Shown: positions 32,927 through 42,775 of the stretch, in pieces
How the letters are laid out: every line of letters begins with the position of its first letter
How positions within the stretch are numbered: the first letter of the stretch is position 1
Assembly: GCF_019697375.1 (NCBI RefSeq)
Contig: NZ_JAHCDI010000003.1
Coordinates: forward strand, 248,001-312,000
Origin: Micromonospora tarapacensis
GTDB lineage: Bacteria > Actinomycetota > Actinomycetes > Mycobacteriales > Micromonosporaceae
Direction of reading: 5' to 3'
Length of the DNA stretch: 64,000 nt
Position numbers and translations under genes: made by a program
Notes under the pieces: model-generated
The model's database searches: none
Seen by the model: only the letters and a program-made list of their open reading frames with translations
What the model was told of the DNA's origin: nothing

Positions 32927-35483
32927 CGTGGCGTTCCTTCTTCGTCGCTGCGGTCGGTACGGACGTCGCGCAGAGCCCGGGCGACGCCCGTCTCGAACGC
33001 GTTGATGCGATCGCGGACCTCGGCCGGGTCGCCCGGGTCCTGGATGAGCGGTTGCTGCGGGAGTTGCGCGATCAGGTTCGCCCCCGGCACCCGCCGGGAC
33101 AGCTGCGGGCCGGCGGATGCCGGCTCGGTCAGCTGCGGAAGCGCCCCGGCCCGGCTCTGCTCGGCCCGGCGCACCCCCGACTCGAACTCCTCGACCGCCG
33201 CGCGAGCGGCGGTCGGATCGGCGCCGGTGGCGTCCACCGGACCCGCCCGCGGTGCCGTGCCCGGCAGGCTGGCCCCGGGGACCCGCTGCCTGACTCCCGG
33301 CATCGGGCCGGGCGGACCGGTCCGCACCGGCGAGACCTGCGACGGCACCGCGGTGGCCGGGTCGGCCCCGGCCGGCTCCGCGACGGCCGCCGGCGCGGCG
33401 TCCGGACTCGTGGCGAAGGCGTCCCAGGACTCGGACAACTCCAGGCTCTCGGTGGCCCGGCTGAGCAGCTTCGGGTCGAACCCGGGTAGCGCCGCCGGGT
33501 CGGTTGCCGGCCGGGCCGGGCCGAGCACCGCAAGCGCGTCCCCGGCACGGCCACCGGTTCGGGCTGGTGCCGGATCGGCAGGGCGGCTGCGGGGGCGGAC
33601 CTGCCGAGCGGCAGCCCGGCCTGCTCGGGCGTCCCGACGACCAGCGACGACCGCGAGATCCGCAGGTCGGCGGTGACCCCGCCACCGGGGGTGGCGGAGA
33701 GGCCGACCGCCCACCCGTGCCGGCGGGCCAGCCGACCCACCACGAACAGTCCGAGCACCTCGGTCGGGGCGAGGTCCAGCCGTTCCCGCCGGGTGAGCCG
33801 GGCGTTCTCGTCCGCCAGCCGGGCCTCGGTCATGCCGATCCCGTGGTCCACCACCGTCAGGCGTGCACCGTCCTCGGTGAGTTCGCCGCCGACCAGCACC
33901 CGGGCGTGCGGCGGGGAGAAGACGGTGGCGTTCTCCATGAGTTCGGCGAGCGCCAGCACCAGATCGCCGACGATCGCCGGTGCCGCCGCGACCTCGGTCG
34001 GAACCCGTACGTCGACCCGGGTGTAGTCCTCGATCTCACCGAGGGCCAGGCGGACCACGTCGGCCAGCGGAACCGGCGCGACGTGCGCGACGTCGCCCGT
34101 CGCGCCGGAGAGCACCACGAGGTTGCCCGCGCTGCGCCGCAGGCGGCTGGAGATGTGGTCGAGCCGGTACAGGTCCTCCAGCCGCCCCGGCTCGGTCTCC
34201 TGTTGCTCCAACCGGTCGATCAGGGCGATCTGACGACCGACCAGGTTCTGGGTGCGTCGACCGACGTGGCCGAACATCTGAGCGACGTTGCGGCGGCTCG
34301 CCGCCTGCCGTTCCACCAGCCGGGCGGCCGTGCTCTGCACCCGCTCGAAGGCCCGGGCCAGGTCGCCGATCTCGTCCCGGGCGCGCACCTCGACCGGGTC
34401 GAGGTGAACCGGCTGGGCGTTGTCCGTCTCGTCGTCGGCCACCCGCACCAGTTCGGACTCGGCGACCCGGGCCACCCGGTCGGCGGAGCGGGTGAGCCGG
34501 GTCAGCGGTCCGGTCACCGTGCGACCGATGGCCAGGGCGAGCAGCACGACGACGACCAGGATCAGCGCGACCAGGACCGTCACCCAGTACGCGCCGGCCA
34601 GCGCCGCCTGTCGTTGGGCGCGGACCTCGGCGGTGACGTCGGCGACCAGCTTCTTCTCCACGAACTGACCTAGCGTGATCAGCGAGGAGATGGTCGGGAA
34701 GAGGGCCTGCACCGGCGTCCCGGCCACCGCGCCCACCGGGTCCAGGGTGCTCTGCTGGAGGAACTCCGGGCTGGTCCGGGCGTCCACCGCGGTCTGTTCG
34801 ATGGTCACCAGCGCCTGCTGCTCGGGGGTGAGCAGGCCGAGCATCTTGTCGCTCTCCGACTGGAGGGTGGCCATGTTGGCCACGAAGGCGGTGGCGAGCT
34901 GTGGGTTCGGCGACGCGGCGACCAGCACGATCAGGGCGCCGCCACTGCTGAGTCCTTCGCTCTTGCGCAGGATGCTGTCCAGCGCCAGCACCTGCCGGCC
35001 GGCCGAGGTGCGGGTGTCCACGTCGTAGGGCAGCCGCAACGAGTCGATCAGGGCCAGGTGAACCGGCCCGTAGGCGCCGATGACCTGCGCAGGTGCGGCC
35101 TGTCCCGCCAACACCGCCGTCCGGACCTCGGCGAGCTGCTTGACGCCGTCGACCGCCCTGCCCACCTCGACCGGCAGTTCGTCGTCGAACCTGGCACGCA
35201 GATCGACGATCTGGTCGTCCACCTCCGCGATCTCCTGCACCAGTTCGCTGCGCTGGACCTGCCCGAGCAACAGGCCGATGGCGAGCATCCGTTCCCGCTG
35301 GAGGTGTTGGAGCAGCGTGCCGACCCGGCTGGCGACCTGGACGGTGCTGTCGATCTCGCCCGCCCGCTGGGCCACACCGACCCGCTCCCAGACCACCGGA
35401 AGGGTCAGCCCGAGCATGCAGAGCAGCGGGATGATCACAAGGAGGGTGAGCTTGCCCCGGATCCGGAGCCTACCGAGCAGCAT
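32923..35483 (-). pseudogene. cvnA: Conservon sensor histidine-kinase-like CvnA, single frameshift
   Basis: ATG 35483 begins with TM1 (LTLLVIIPLLCMLGLTLPVV). A helical extracytoplasmic region of the nitrate/nitrite-sensing type spans about 40-300. TM2 (VTVLVALILVVVVLLALAIG), a HAMP linker and a kinase core follow: LYRLDHISSRLRR (H box), LMENATVFSPP (N box), VVDHGIGM (G box). The frame then breaks at 33540-33543, where a run of C is one short. The correct frame carries a Pro/Ala-rich tail to 32923, giving 854 codons with the stop. It should sense a surface signal and drive CvnB-D. Confidence 0.87.
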
Positions 35484-36657
35484 CGAAGGGCCTCCACCGG
35501 TCCGGCTCGTGGACCTGTCCGGTCGGCTGGAACGCCGGTGGCTGCTCGCCTGCCGGACGCACCGCCGTCGGCTCCCACCCGGCGCCGGTGAGCGTGGGCG
35601 GCTCGACGAGCCCGTTGCCGGCCGATCCGATCGTGGGGACGGCGTTCCTCGGCCGGGACACCCAGCCGGTCACCGCGAGGGTGACCAGGAGCAGGCCGGC
35701 GACGCCCCCGGCGCCGAGGATCAGCAGGCCCTCCCGGTCCATCCGGTCGATGCGGTCCGCCAGCAGCCGGTCGATCTCGTCGAGGAGGACCGGCTGGAGC
35801 TGCCTCGCGGCCTGTTGCGCCTCGTTCCGGGCCGCGAGGAGCCGGGTCGTGTCGACCGTCCCCGCCCGGTCCACCGGCTGGGAGTGCAGCGCCATCGCCT
35901 CGACCGCCCGCTGGTAGGCGTCGAAGGGGGTGAGCACGGTCGCGCCCAGATCGGCGCTTTCCGATCGGTCTACCACGGCCCGAAGGTTGTTGGCCAGGTC
36001 GTTGGCCGGTTGGAGAGTGGCGCTGCGGAGGGTGGCCAGCTGGCTGAGGGAGGCGATCCGGTCGCCGGCGGGCCGCCGGCTGATCAGCACGGCCAGGTCG
36101 GTGAGCCGCCCGGCGGCCACCACCGCCTCCGGCATCTCCTCCCCGACCCCGTCCTGCAGGAAGTACGAGTCGGGGCCGGAGTCGCGGATCAGGCCGGAGG
36201 ATTCGCGTATCCTGCCGTGCAGGGCCAGCAGCAGGTCGGTGACCTCCCCGTACACGGTGAAGGCGACTTCCGGGTCGGCCAGTGAGCGCTCGGGCAGCGC
36301 CTCCAGCTTCGCCCGTAGCCCGGCCCACCGCTCGCTGCTGCTCAGCTCGCTGCCGATGCGGGCATCGACCGTCGCGGCTCGCTCCACCGCCCGATCCAGG
36401 GTGTCCCGGCGCAGCGAGCGGCCGGTCACGGCGGCGCTCTGGGCGTCGACCAGGGCGTCGGTCACCGGGCCGAGGGCGCGAAGATACTCGACGCCGAGTC
36501 GTTCCCGTTCGACGACGTCGCGGTCGGTGTCGATGAGCCGGTGGGCCTGCACGACGAGGAACGCCACCGGCAGCAGCAGCGCGGTGGCGAGTAGCAACGG
36601 CAACAGCCGGCCCGGTGTCCTGGGCCGGCGACGGACCCGCGGAGCGGGAACGGTCAT
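35470..36657 (-). CDS. Membrane sensor-like protein upstream of cvnA (395 aa)
   Basis: ATG 36657 follows GGAGGAG by 7 bases. TM1 is near 15-38 (LLPLLLATALLLPVAFLVVQ), a helical extracytoplasmic domain of about 240 residues follows, then TM2 (LILGAGGVAGLLLVTLAVTG) and a 65-residue Pro-rich cytosolic tail. It resembles the sensor half of CvnA without HAMP or kinase, so it may be an auxiliary receptor. Its stop overlaps the cvnA start by 14 bases, making it the first gene of the operon. Confidence 0.75.
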   Translation of the reverse strand: MTVPAPRVRRRPRTPGRLLPLLLATALLLPVAFLVVQAHRLIDTDRDVVERERLGVEYLRALGPVTDALVDAQSAAVTGRSLRRDTLDRAVERAATVDARIGSELSSSERWAGLRAKLEALPERSLADPEVAFTVYGEVTDLLLALHGRIRESSGLIRDSGPDSYFLQDGVGEEMPEAVVAAGRLTDLAVLISRRPAGDRIASLSQLATLRSATLQPANDLANNLRAVVDRSESADLGATVLTPFDAYQRAVEAMALHSQPVDRAGTVDTTRLLAARNEAQQAARQLQPVLLDEIDRLLADRIDRMDREGLLILGAGGVAGLLLVTLAVTGWVSRPRNAVPTIGSAGNGLVEPPTLTGAGWEPTAVRPAGEQPPAFQPTGQVHEPDRWRPFDAAR

Positions 36658-37017
36658 GATTGTCTCCTCCGGCGGTGGCGCGGGTTCCCCGACGGTGTCG
36701 ACGAGCCGGTCCCGTGCGTCGGACCGGAAAACTAATCGAAGCGGGATGGCCTGGTATCGATCTGAGACGGTCAGGTTTGCGTCACTTCGAGCGAAGTAAC
36801 TCGTACCCGTCAATGTGGTCACCTTCAGTGTCGTTGCTGGAGGTGATAGGCGAACTTGGGCATGGATTCCGATGAAAGGGATGAATTTCCACGATGCGAA
36901 GTTGTCCCAAAGGTTCGCCCACCGACGATGTGCGGTCGACCTTCCGGCGAAGCCGATCGGCCAGCCAGAACGGACGTACGGCGGATCTCAGCTAATACTC
37001 AGGATCCGGGCCGTACC
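36658..37017. promoter_or_regulatory. 360-base divergent intergenic region
   Basis: No gene is supported here. It holds a palindrome ACTTCGAGCGAAGT (36784-36797) on the conservon side. A TAATAC box (36993-36998) about 28 bases before the fusion gene's ATG is a fair -10 element. The A/T content is higher than in neighbouring genes, as expected for paired promoters. Confidence 0.4.
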
Positions 37018-37026
37018 GTGTGCCGA

Positions 37027-39894
37027 ATGAGATCGCCGATCCCGGCCGCACGAATCCGACGTGCCCTGCCCACCGGTCGCCGGGCCATCGTCGCCTCGGT
37101 GGCCGTGGCCCTGCTGGCGGTGGCCGTGGTCTGGGCGATCTGGCCGGACCGGCCGGGCTTCCGCACCGAGTCCGCGATGCTCACGGTCCGGTCCGGCCCG
37201 AACGGCGACGAGCCGGTCGACCTCGACACCACGTTGTACCTCCCGCGTGACGCCGCCGCCGGCCGGCAGGTTCCGGCGGTGCTGCTCGCCCACGGCTTCG
37301 GCGGCACCAAGAACTCGGTCCGCACCGACGCCGAGGACCTGGCCGACCGGGGCTACGCCGTGCTGACCTGGACGGCCCGGGGCTTCGGCCGCAGCGGCGG
37401 CCGGATTCACCTGGACAGTCCCGACCACGAGGTACGCGATGCCCAGCGGCTGCTGGACTGGCTGGCGGGCCGCCCGGAGGTCCGCACGGACGCGGCCGGT
37501 GACCCCCGGGTCGGGGTGGTCGGAGGCTCCTACGGCGGTGCCCTGGCGCTCCTGCTCGCCGCCCAGGATCAACGGGTGGACGCGATCGTTCCCATGATCA
37601 CCTGGAACGACCTGTCCCGTGCCTTCCTGCCCGAGAACAGCGGCGGGGATCCGACCCAAGGGGTCTTCAAGTCCGGCTGGGCCGGCATCTTCTTCGGCGG
37701 GGGAGGAAACGTCGGCTCCGGACCGGCCGGGATCTCCGGCAGCACCGCCGAGGCACCCGAGGGTGCTCCCGCCCCCGGACCGCCCAGCCCGGCGCCGGGA
37801 CAGGGGCCGGGGACAGCACCGGGCGCCCCGACGGGCAGCGTCCCGGCCGACCCCTCCTGCGGCCGGTTCGCCGCCGACATCTGCGCCGCGTACCTGCGCA
37901 TCGCCGCCGCCGGCCGGGCCGACCAGGCCGCGGTGGACCTGCTGCGGCGCTCCAGCCCGGCCGGCGTGCTGGACCGGATCGAGGCACCCACGCTGCTGGT
38001 GCAGGGCGCGGCGGACACCCTCTTCCCGCTCGGCGAGGCCGACGCCAACGCCCGCGGCATCGCCGCGAACGGCACGCCGGTCCGGGTCGCCTGGTTCACC
38101 GGCGGCCACGACGGCGGTGCGGGGCCGCAGAGCGACTCCGACCGGGTGAAGTTCCTGACCGCCCAGTGGCTCGACCACTACGTCGCGGGCGACGGCGACG
38201 CACCGGCGGACACCTTCACCTTCTCCCGGATCGCCGGCTTCGACGCGATGGACCGAGGACTGGTCGCGACCGGCTACCGCACGGCCGACTACCCGGGCCT
38301 GGCCGGCGAGTCCCGGCGGGAGGTGTCGCTGGCCGGGCCGCCGCAGCGGGTGGCGAGCCCGCCCCGGGGAAATCCGGCCGCCATCTCGTCCGTGCCCTTC
38401 GCCGGCTCGCTGAGTTCGCTGCTCGGTGGGGTCGCCGGCGACATCCCCGGGCAGCATGCCCGGTTCGAGTCGCAGCCGCTGGCCGAGGCCGTGGACATCG
38501 TCGGGTCGCCCACCGTGCCGGTCCGGGCCGCCTCGGCCAGCGGCGAGGCGGTCCTCTTCGTCAAGCTCTACGACGTCGACGAGGAGGGTGCCGCCACCCT
38601 ACCCAGCGGGCTGATCGCCCCGATCCGGCTGGCCGACCTGCCCGCCACGATCGACGCCGCCCAGCCGGTCACCGTCACCCTGCCGGCGATCGTGCACCGG
38701 GTCGAGGCCGGGCACCGGCTCCGGCTGGTCGTCGCCACCTCCGACCAGGCGTACACCTCCCCGATCGAGCCGAGCGTGCACACGGTCGTGGTCGGGGACG
38801 CGCGGTTGAGCCTGCCCACGGTCGACGGCGACCCCATCCCCACCGAGGCGGCGCTCTGGCGCTGGGTGCTGGCCGGGCTGCTCGCCGCGATCGTGGTCGG
38901 GCTCGTCGTGCTCGTGGCCGTGCTGCGCCTGCGGCACCGCCGTCAGGACACCTCCGTGCATCCGGCGTACGCGGACACCCCGCTGGCCGTGCGCCACCTG
39001 CGCAAGGAGTACGCCGACGGCTTCGTCGCGGTCTCCGAGGTCGACTTCGAGGTGCACCCCGGTCAGGTGGTCGGCCTGCTCGGGCCGAACGGTGCCGGCA
39101 AGACGACCACCCTGCGGGTGCTGATGGGGCTGACCCAGCCGACCGCGGGTGAGATCTACGTCTTCGGACACCGGCTGGTGCCGGGTTCGCCCGTGCTGTC
39201 GAGGATCGGTTCGCTGGTCGAGGGCCCCGGCTTCCTGCCGCACCTGACCGGCCTGGAGAACCTGAGGGCGTACTGGCGGGCTACCGGCCGGCCGGCGGCC
39301 GACGCCCGCTTCGAGCAGGCGCTGGAGATCGCCGGCCTGGGCAGCTCGGTGCATCGGCCGGTACGCAAGTACAGCCACGGCATGCGGCAGCGGCTGGCCA
39401 TCGCCCAGGCGATGCTCGGCCTGCCGGATCTGCTGGTGCTCGACGAGCCGACCGACGGGCTGGACCCGCCGCAGATCGCCGAGATGCGTCGGGTGCTCAA
39501 GCGGTACGCCACCGACGGCCGGGCGGTATTGGTCTCCAGTCACCTGTTGGCCGAGGTGGAGCAGACCTGCACCCACGCCGTGGTGGTCAACAAGGGCCGG
39601 ATCGTGGCCTCCGGGCCGGTGGAGGAGATCGTCGGCGACTCGCCCAGCGTGCTGTTCGAGGTGAGCGACCCGGCGGCGGCCCGGGGGGTGCTCGACGGTT
39701 TCGGCGGCGTACGCGTGCTCGACGACGACGCCGGGCACCTGGTGGTGGACACCAACGGCACCGCCCGCAGCGAGGTGGTCGCCGAGCTGGTCCGGGCCGG
39801 GATCGGAGTGGACCGGGTGGTGCCCCGGCGCCGCCTGGAGGACGCCTTCCTCGCTCTGGTGGGCGAGAACTCTCGGGGAAGCGGGGACCGGTGA
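37027..39894 (+). CDS. Fusion of S15/X-Pro peptidase-like hydrolase and ABC ATPase (955 aa)
   Basis: ATG 37027 (GTG 37018 possible). TM1 at about 18-40 should leave the next 600 residues outside. The alpha/beta hydrolase has nucleophile motif VVGGSYGGALAL near 165, acid residue in VQGAADTLFP near 330 and His in FTGGHDGG near 360. A jelly-roll region like X-Pro dipeptidyl peptidase C-terminus follows (about 440-600). TM2 (WVLAGLLAAIVVGLVVLVAV) returns to the cytosol. The ABC domain has GPNGAGKTT near 688, KYSHGMRQRLAIAQ near 780 and LLVLDEPTDGLDP. The permease overlaps its stop. Substrate unknown; a cleavage step tied to export is inferred. Confidence 0.85.
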   Translation: MRSPIPAARIRRALPTGRRAIVASVAVALLAVAVVWAIWPDRPGFRTESAMLTVRSGPNGDEPVDLDTTLYLPRDAAAGRQVPAVLLAHGFGGTKNSVRTDAEDLADRGYAVLTWTARGFGRSGGRIHLDSPDHEVRDAQRLLDWLAGRPEVRTDAAGDPRVGVVGGSYGGALALLLAAQDQRVDAIVPMITWNDLSRAFLPENSGGDPTQGVFKSGWAGIFFGGGGNVGSGPAGISGSTAEAPEGAPAPGPPSPAPGQGPGTAPGAPTGSVPADPSCGRFAADICAAYLRIAAAGRADQAAVDLLRRSSPAGVLDRIEAPTLLVQGAADTLFPLGEADANARGIAANGTPVRVAWFTGGHDGGAGPQSDSDRVKFLTAQWLDHYVAGDGDAPADTFTFSRIAGFDAMDRGLVATGYRTADYPGLAGESRREVSLAGPPQRVASPPRGNPAAISSVPFAGSLSSLLGGVAGDIPGQHARFESQPLAEAVDIVGSPTVPVRAASASGEAVLFVKLYDVDEEGAATLPSGLIAPIRLADLPATIDAAQPVTVTLPAIVHRVEAGHRLRLVVATSDQAYTSPIEPSVHTVVVGDARLSLPTVDGDPIPTEAALWRWVLAGLLAAIVVGLVVLVAVLRLRHRRQDTSVHPAYADTPLAVRHLRKEYADGFVAVSEVDFEVHPGQVVGLLGPNGAGKTTTLRVLMGLTQPTAGEIYVFGHRLVPGSPVLSRIGSLVEGPGFLPHLTGLENLRAYWRATGRPAADARFEQALEIAGLGSSVHRPVRKYSHGMRQRLAIAQAMLGLPDLLVLDEPTDGLDPPQIAEMRRVLKRYATDGRAVLVSSHLLAEVEQTCTHAVVVNKGRIVASGPVEEIVGDSPSVLFEVSDPAAARGVLDGFGGVRVLDDDAGHLVVDTNGTARSEVVAELVRAGIGVDRVVPRRRLEDAFLALVGENSRGSGDR

Positions 39895-40793
39895 TGGCGG
39901 GATCGACTGTCGAGCCGACGCGGAGCACGGCCGGGGCGGAAGCCTCGGGGGCGGCGGCCGGCTACCGGCCGTCGCGGACGTTGCCGTTCGGCGCGGAGTT
40001 CCGCCGGCAGGCGTCGCGGCGGCGCACCCAGCTGGCGCTCGGCTTCATGGTGCTGCTGCCGCTGATCATCCTGATCGCGTTCCAGTTCGACTCCAACGAC
40101 GACGACAACGGCGGGGGCGAGTTCGGCAGCCTCATCGACCTCGCCACCTCCGGCGGACTCAACTTCACCCTCTTCACGATCTTCGTGTCGGCCTCGTTCC
40201 TGCTGGTCGTGGTGGTGGCGCTGTTCTGCGGCGACACGGTGGCCAGCGAGGCGAGCTGGGGGAGCCTGCGCTACCTGCTGGCGATACCGGTGCCCCGGGC
40301 CCGGCTGCTCACGGTGAAGCTGGTGGTCGCGCTCGCGTACTCGGCGTCGGCTCTGGTGCTGCTCGCCGGCACGGCGCTGCTGATCGGGACCCTCCGCTAC
40401 GGCTGGTCGCCGCTGCGCAGCACGGTCGCCGCGCAGCTGGAGCCGGCCGAGGGGCTGCTCCGCCTGCTCGCGGTGCTCGGCTACCTGGCGGTCGTCCTGC
40501 TGGTGGTCGCCGGCCTGGCGTTCCTGCTGTCGGTGCTCACGGACGCGGCCCTCGGCGCGGTGGGGGGCGCGGTGCTGCTGTGGATCCTGTCCAGCATCCT
40601 GGACCAGATCACCGCGCTCGGCGCGATCCGGTCGTTCCTACCGACCCACTACAGCACCGCCTGGCTGGGGCTGCTCTCCACGCCGGTGCAGACCGACGAC
40701 ATCGTCCGGGGCTCGGTCTCCGCGATCTGCTACGCCACCGTTTTCTGGGGGCTGGCCTTCTGGCGCTTCACCCGCAAGGACATCACCAGCTGA
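39891..40793 (+). CDS. ABC-2 permease partner of the hydrolase-ATPase fusion (300 aa)
   Basis: GTG 39891 overlaps the previous stop; ATG 39894 is equally possible. After 45 residues of soluble N-terminus, six membrane segments follow: LALGFMVLLPLIILIAF, then an acidic loop with four consecutive Asp, VSASFLLVVVVALFCGDT, LVVALAYSASALVLLAGTAL and others. The tail ends FTRKDITS, similar to the other ABC-2 permease here (RRRDIT). It forms the channel part of the exporter. Confidence 0.85.
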   Translation: MMAGSTVEPTRSTAGAEASGAAAGYRPSRTLPFGAEFRRQASRRRTQLALGFMVLLPLIILIAFQFDSNDDDNGGGEFGSLIDLATSGGLNFTLFTIFVSASFLLVVVVALFCGDTVASEASWGSLRYLLAIPVPRARLLTVKLVVALAYSASALVLLAGTALLIGTLRYGWSPLRSTVAAQLEPAEGLLRLLAVLGYLAVVLLVVAGLAFLLSVLTDAALGAVGGAVLLWILSSILDQITALGAIRSFLPTHYSTAWLGLLSTPVQTDDIVRGSVSAICYATVFWGLAFWRFTRKDITS

Positions 40794-40895
40794 GGGCGTC
40801 GCCGCCGCGGCTGCTCCGGCCGGTCACCGCCACCGGTCCGGGCCCTGTCGAGCTGAGCCGTTCGCGCTGTCGGCCGTAGGGCGCGGAGCATCCGG

Positions 40896-41594
40896 TCAGA
40901 GCAGCGGGACCGCCGTGGTGGGCGGCGGGGTCGGCGATTCGGGGATCGGCCGGGGCGTGGTCGGCTCGCGCTTCTTCCAGGCGCTCACCCCGAGCCGGTC
41001 GGTGTTGCCCAGGTCGATCCGTCCCTGGATGGCCACGTCCTGGGCGGGGCGACCCGGCAGCGGGGCGACCGCGAGGTGCTCGGCGTTGGTCGCGACGACG
41101 GTCGGGTCGTCGACCAGGTTGCGCCAGAGCAGGGCGGTGCCGGCTGCCTCGCCGGGGGCCAGGACCAGCGGCCGGGGCGGGTCGTCGAAGCCGGAGGTGA
41201 TCCCCTTCGCGCCGTCGATCACGCGAACCGGAATCGGGTTGCCGTCGGCGTCCCGGAGCTGTGGCGCCGGGTAACCGTTCAGCCGGTAGGGGCGGTCGCC
41301 GCAGTTGACGAGTTCCACGCCCATCGCCCGCAGACCCATCGCCGCGCTGACGCCGAGATACGTCATCCGGACACCCGAGTCGGGACAGGCGGCCGGCGGG
41401 TCGGCCATCGCCGGCGGCAGGACGTCGGGTGCGGCGGGCGGCTGAGCCGGGGCCGGAGGACGGTCCACCGGGCTGCCGGGCACATCGGCCGGCGCACAGC
41501 CGCCGAGCAGCACGATCCCGGCGAGCGCGAGCGTGAGCCGTCGGTGGTTTCCCGCCGGCACCCCGCCGTGGCGCTCTGCTGTTGCCCCTGGCAT
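40896..41594 (-). CDS. DUF4232 lipoprotein (232 aa)
   Basis: ATG 41594 is used; GTG 41561 is an alternative. The signal peptide ends in a lipobox (LALAGIVLLGGC, Cys 33), so it should be lipid-anchored outside the membrane. A Pro-rich spacer (about 37-65) leads to a DUF4232 beta-sandwich (PDSGVRMTYLGVSAAMGLRA, GVELVNCGDRPYRLNGYPAP, LAPGEAAGTALLW) and a Pro/Thr tail. Such lipoproteins are common in actinobacteria with unknown roles. Confidence 0.8.
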   Translation of the reverse strand: MPGATAERHGGVPAGNHRRLTLALAGIVLLGGCAPADVPGSPVDRPPAPAQPPAAPDVLPPAMADPPAACPDSGVRMTYLGVSAAMGLRAMGVELVNCGDRPYRLNGYPAPQLRDADGNPIPVRVIDGAKGITSGFDDPPRPLVLAPGEAAGTALLWRNLVDDPTVVATNAEHLAVAPLPGRPAQDVAIQGRIDLGNTDRLGVSAWKKREPTTPRPIPESPTPPPTTAVPLL

Positions 41595-41739
41595 CCGGGC
41601 ATCATCGCACCGACCGCAGGCCGCCGTGGATTCCCACCCGGCGCCGTGGCATCCGAGCCGCCGTCCGTCACCACCACCACTGCTGCCGTCGCCGTCGCTG
41701 CCGCCTTGGTGTCGAAGGGCGGCAGGTCGAACTCGTTTG

Positions 41740-41788
41740 AGATCTTGGACAGTTCCTGTCAGCGGCTGACGGGAACTGTCCAAGATCT
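41740..41788. repeat. Near-perfect 49-bp palindrome, family B, copy 2
   Basis: A 17-base arm (41740-41756) is an exact inverted copy of 41772-41788, and the seven bases inside extend pairing almost to the centre. The right flank CCAAGATCTGCG (41780-41791) matches 26606-26617. It lies in a 405-base gap between divergent genes, so it is not an ordinary terminator. The rest of that gap (41595-41999) shows no supported gene. Confidence 0.75.
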
Positions 41789-41999
41789 GCGTGTGGCCGG
41801 ACTGTGCGGTCTTTCGGCGAGTCGTGGTCGGATCGGCGGCGCGCGGTTGCGGGATGCGGCGTTGCGGGTGCAACCGCTTTCCGAAAGTTTCGGCCGCTGA
41901 AAGGAGGTTGGGAGCGTTCCCACTAGAAGGGAAATCATCGACAATGATCTTTTTGGCTCCGCATTCTGGTGCCATCGTCCAACTGCAACGGAGGTATCG

Positions 42000-42449
42000 A
42001 TGCGTGCTGACCGGTTCGGCGGACCGGCCCTGTCCCTCTTCCGCATGGTGATCGGCCTGCTCTTTCTCTGTCACGGCCTGGCGTCGTTGTTCGGCGTCTT
42101 CGGCGGCGCCCGCGGCAGCGGCGAACCCGTCCCCCTCGGGCAGTGGCCCGGTTGGTGGGCGGCCCTGATTCAGGCCCTCTGTGGTGCCCTGGTGTTCGCC
42201 GGGCTCTTCACCCGGCCGGCAGCGTTGCTGGCATCGGGCTCGATGGCCTACGCGTACTTCGTGGTCCACCAGCCGGAGGCACTGCTGCCGCTGCGCAACC
42301 AGGGTGAGCTGTCCGTACTCTTCTGCTGGTCGTTCTTGCTGATCGCGGTGCTCGGCCCGGGCACCTGGGCGCTGGACACCCTGCGGCGGCAGCGCGGCGT
42401 CGAGGCGATCGATCTCGACGCGGGCGCGCCAAGCTCCGTGCCGGCCTGA
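42000..42449 (+). CDS. DoxX-family membrane protein (149 aa)
   Basis: ATG 42000 has GGAGG 5 bases upstream. Four membrane segments are visible (LFRMVIGLLFLCHGLASLFG, WAALIQALCGALVFAGLF, ALLASGSMAYAYFVV, VLFCWSFLLIAVLGPGTWAL), with an early HG pair and a charged tail, as in DoxX proteins. In mycobacteria a DoxX homologue joins a membrane oxidoreductase complex with SodA and SseA. No such partners are adjacent here. Confidence 0.85.
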   Translation: MRADRFGGPALSLFRMVIGLLFLCHGLASLFGVFGGARGSGEPVPLGQWPGWWAALIQALCGALVFAGLFTRPAALLASGSMAYAYFVVHQPEALLPLRNQGELSVLFCWSFLLIAVLGPGTWALDTLRRQRGVEAIDLDAGAPSSVPA

Positions 42450-42775
42450 CGGTGGCCCCTCAGCGGCACCGGGGCACGCGACGGTGCCGCTGAGACGTGG
42501 CCGTGCACCCGGACCGGTTGCGGCCGGCAAGCGTCTGGACCGGCGCCCGGCAAGCGTCTGGATCGGCGCCCGGCAAGCGTCTGGATCGGCGCCCGGACCG
42601 GCGCACCGCAAGCGTCCGAACCGGCCGCACGCCTGCCCGGCCGCACGCCTGGCGAACGGCCGTACCACCCTGGGCACAGGACCACCCGGGGTACAAGCAG
42701 GTGCAATTGCTCACAGGCTGAGATTGGCGGGGGACGGGCCCGGCGGGATTGCCTAGACTCGGCGACACAACTGCA
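42450..42775. other. Intergenic leader region before the SAM riboswitch
   Basis: No gene is supported in these 326 bases. They contain the 23-bp tandem repeat at 42524-42592, a short direct repeat CCGCACGCCTG near 42625-42650, and a TAGACT box at 42754-42759. That box would start transcription about 7-12 bases before the riboswitch. Confidence 0.5.
42524..42592. repeat. Three tandem copies of a 23-bp unit
   Basis: Copies start at 42524, 42547 and 42570. They are identical except for one C/T position (CCGGCAAGCGTCTGGAYCGG then CGC). A degenerate fourth copy follows to about 42625. The unit has no spacer, so it is not a CRISPR. It may be a slipped-strand minisatellite or a protein-binding array. 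Confidence 0.8.

Noticed and set aside
32270..33543. Programmed ribosomal frameshifts in cvnC and cvnA
   Set aside because: There is no slippery heptamer or downstream structure, and similar one-base losses occur in unrelated genes across the window, so error is simpler.
42524..42592. A CRISPR array
   Set aside because: The 23-bp units are directly adjacent with no spacers and no cas genes are present.
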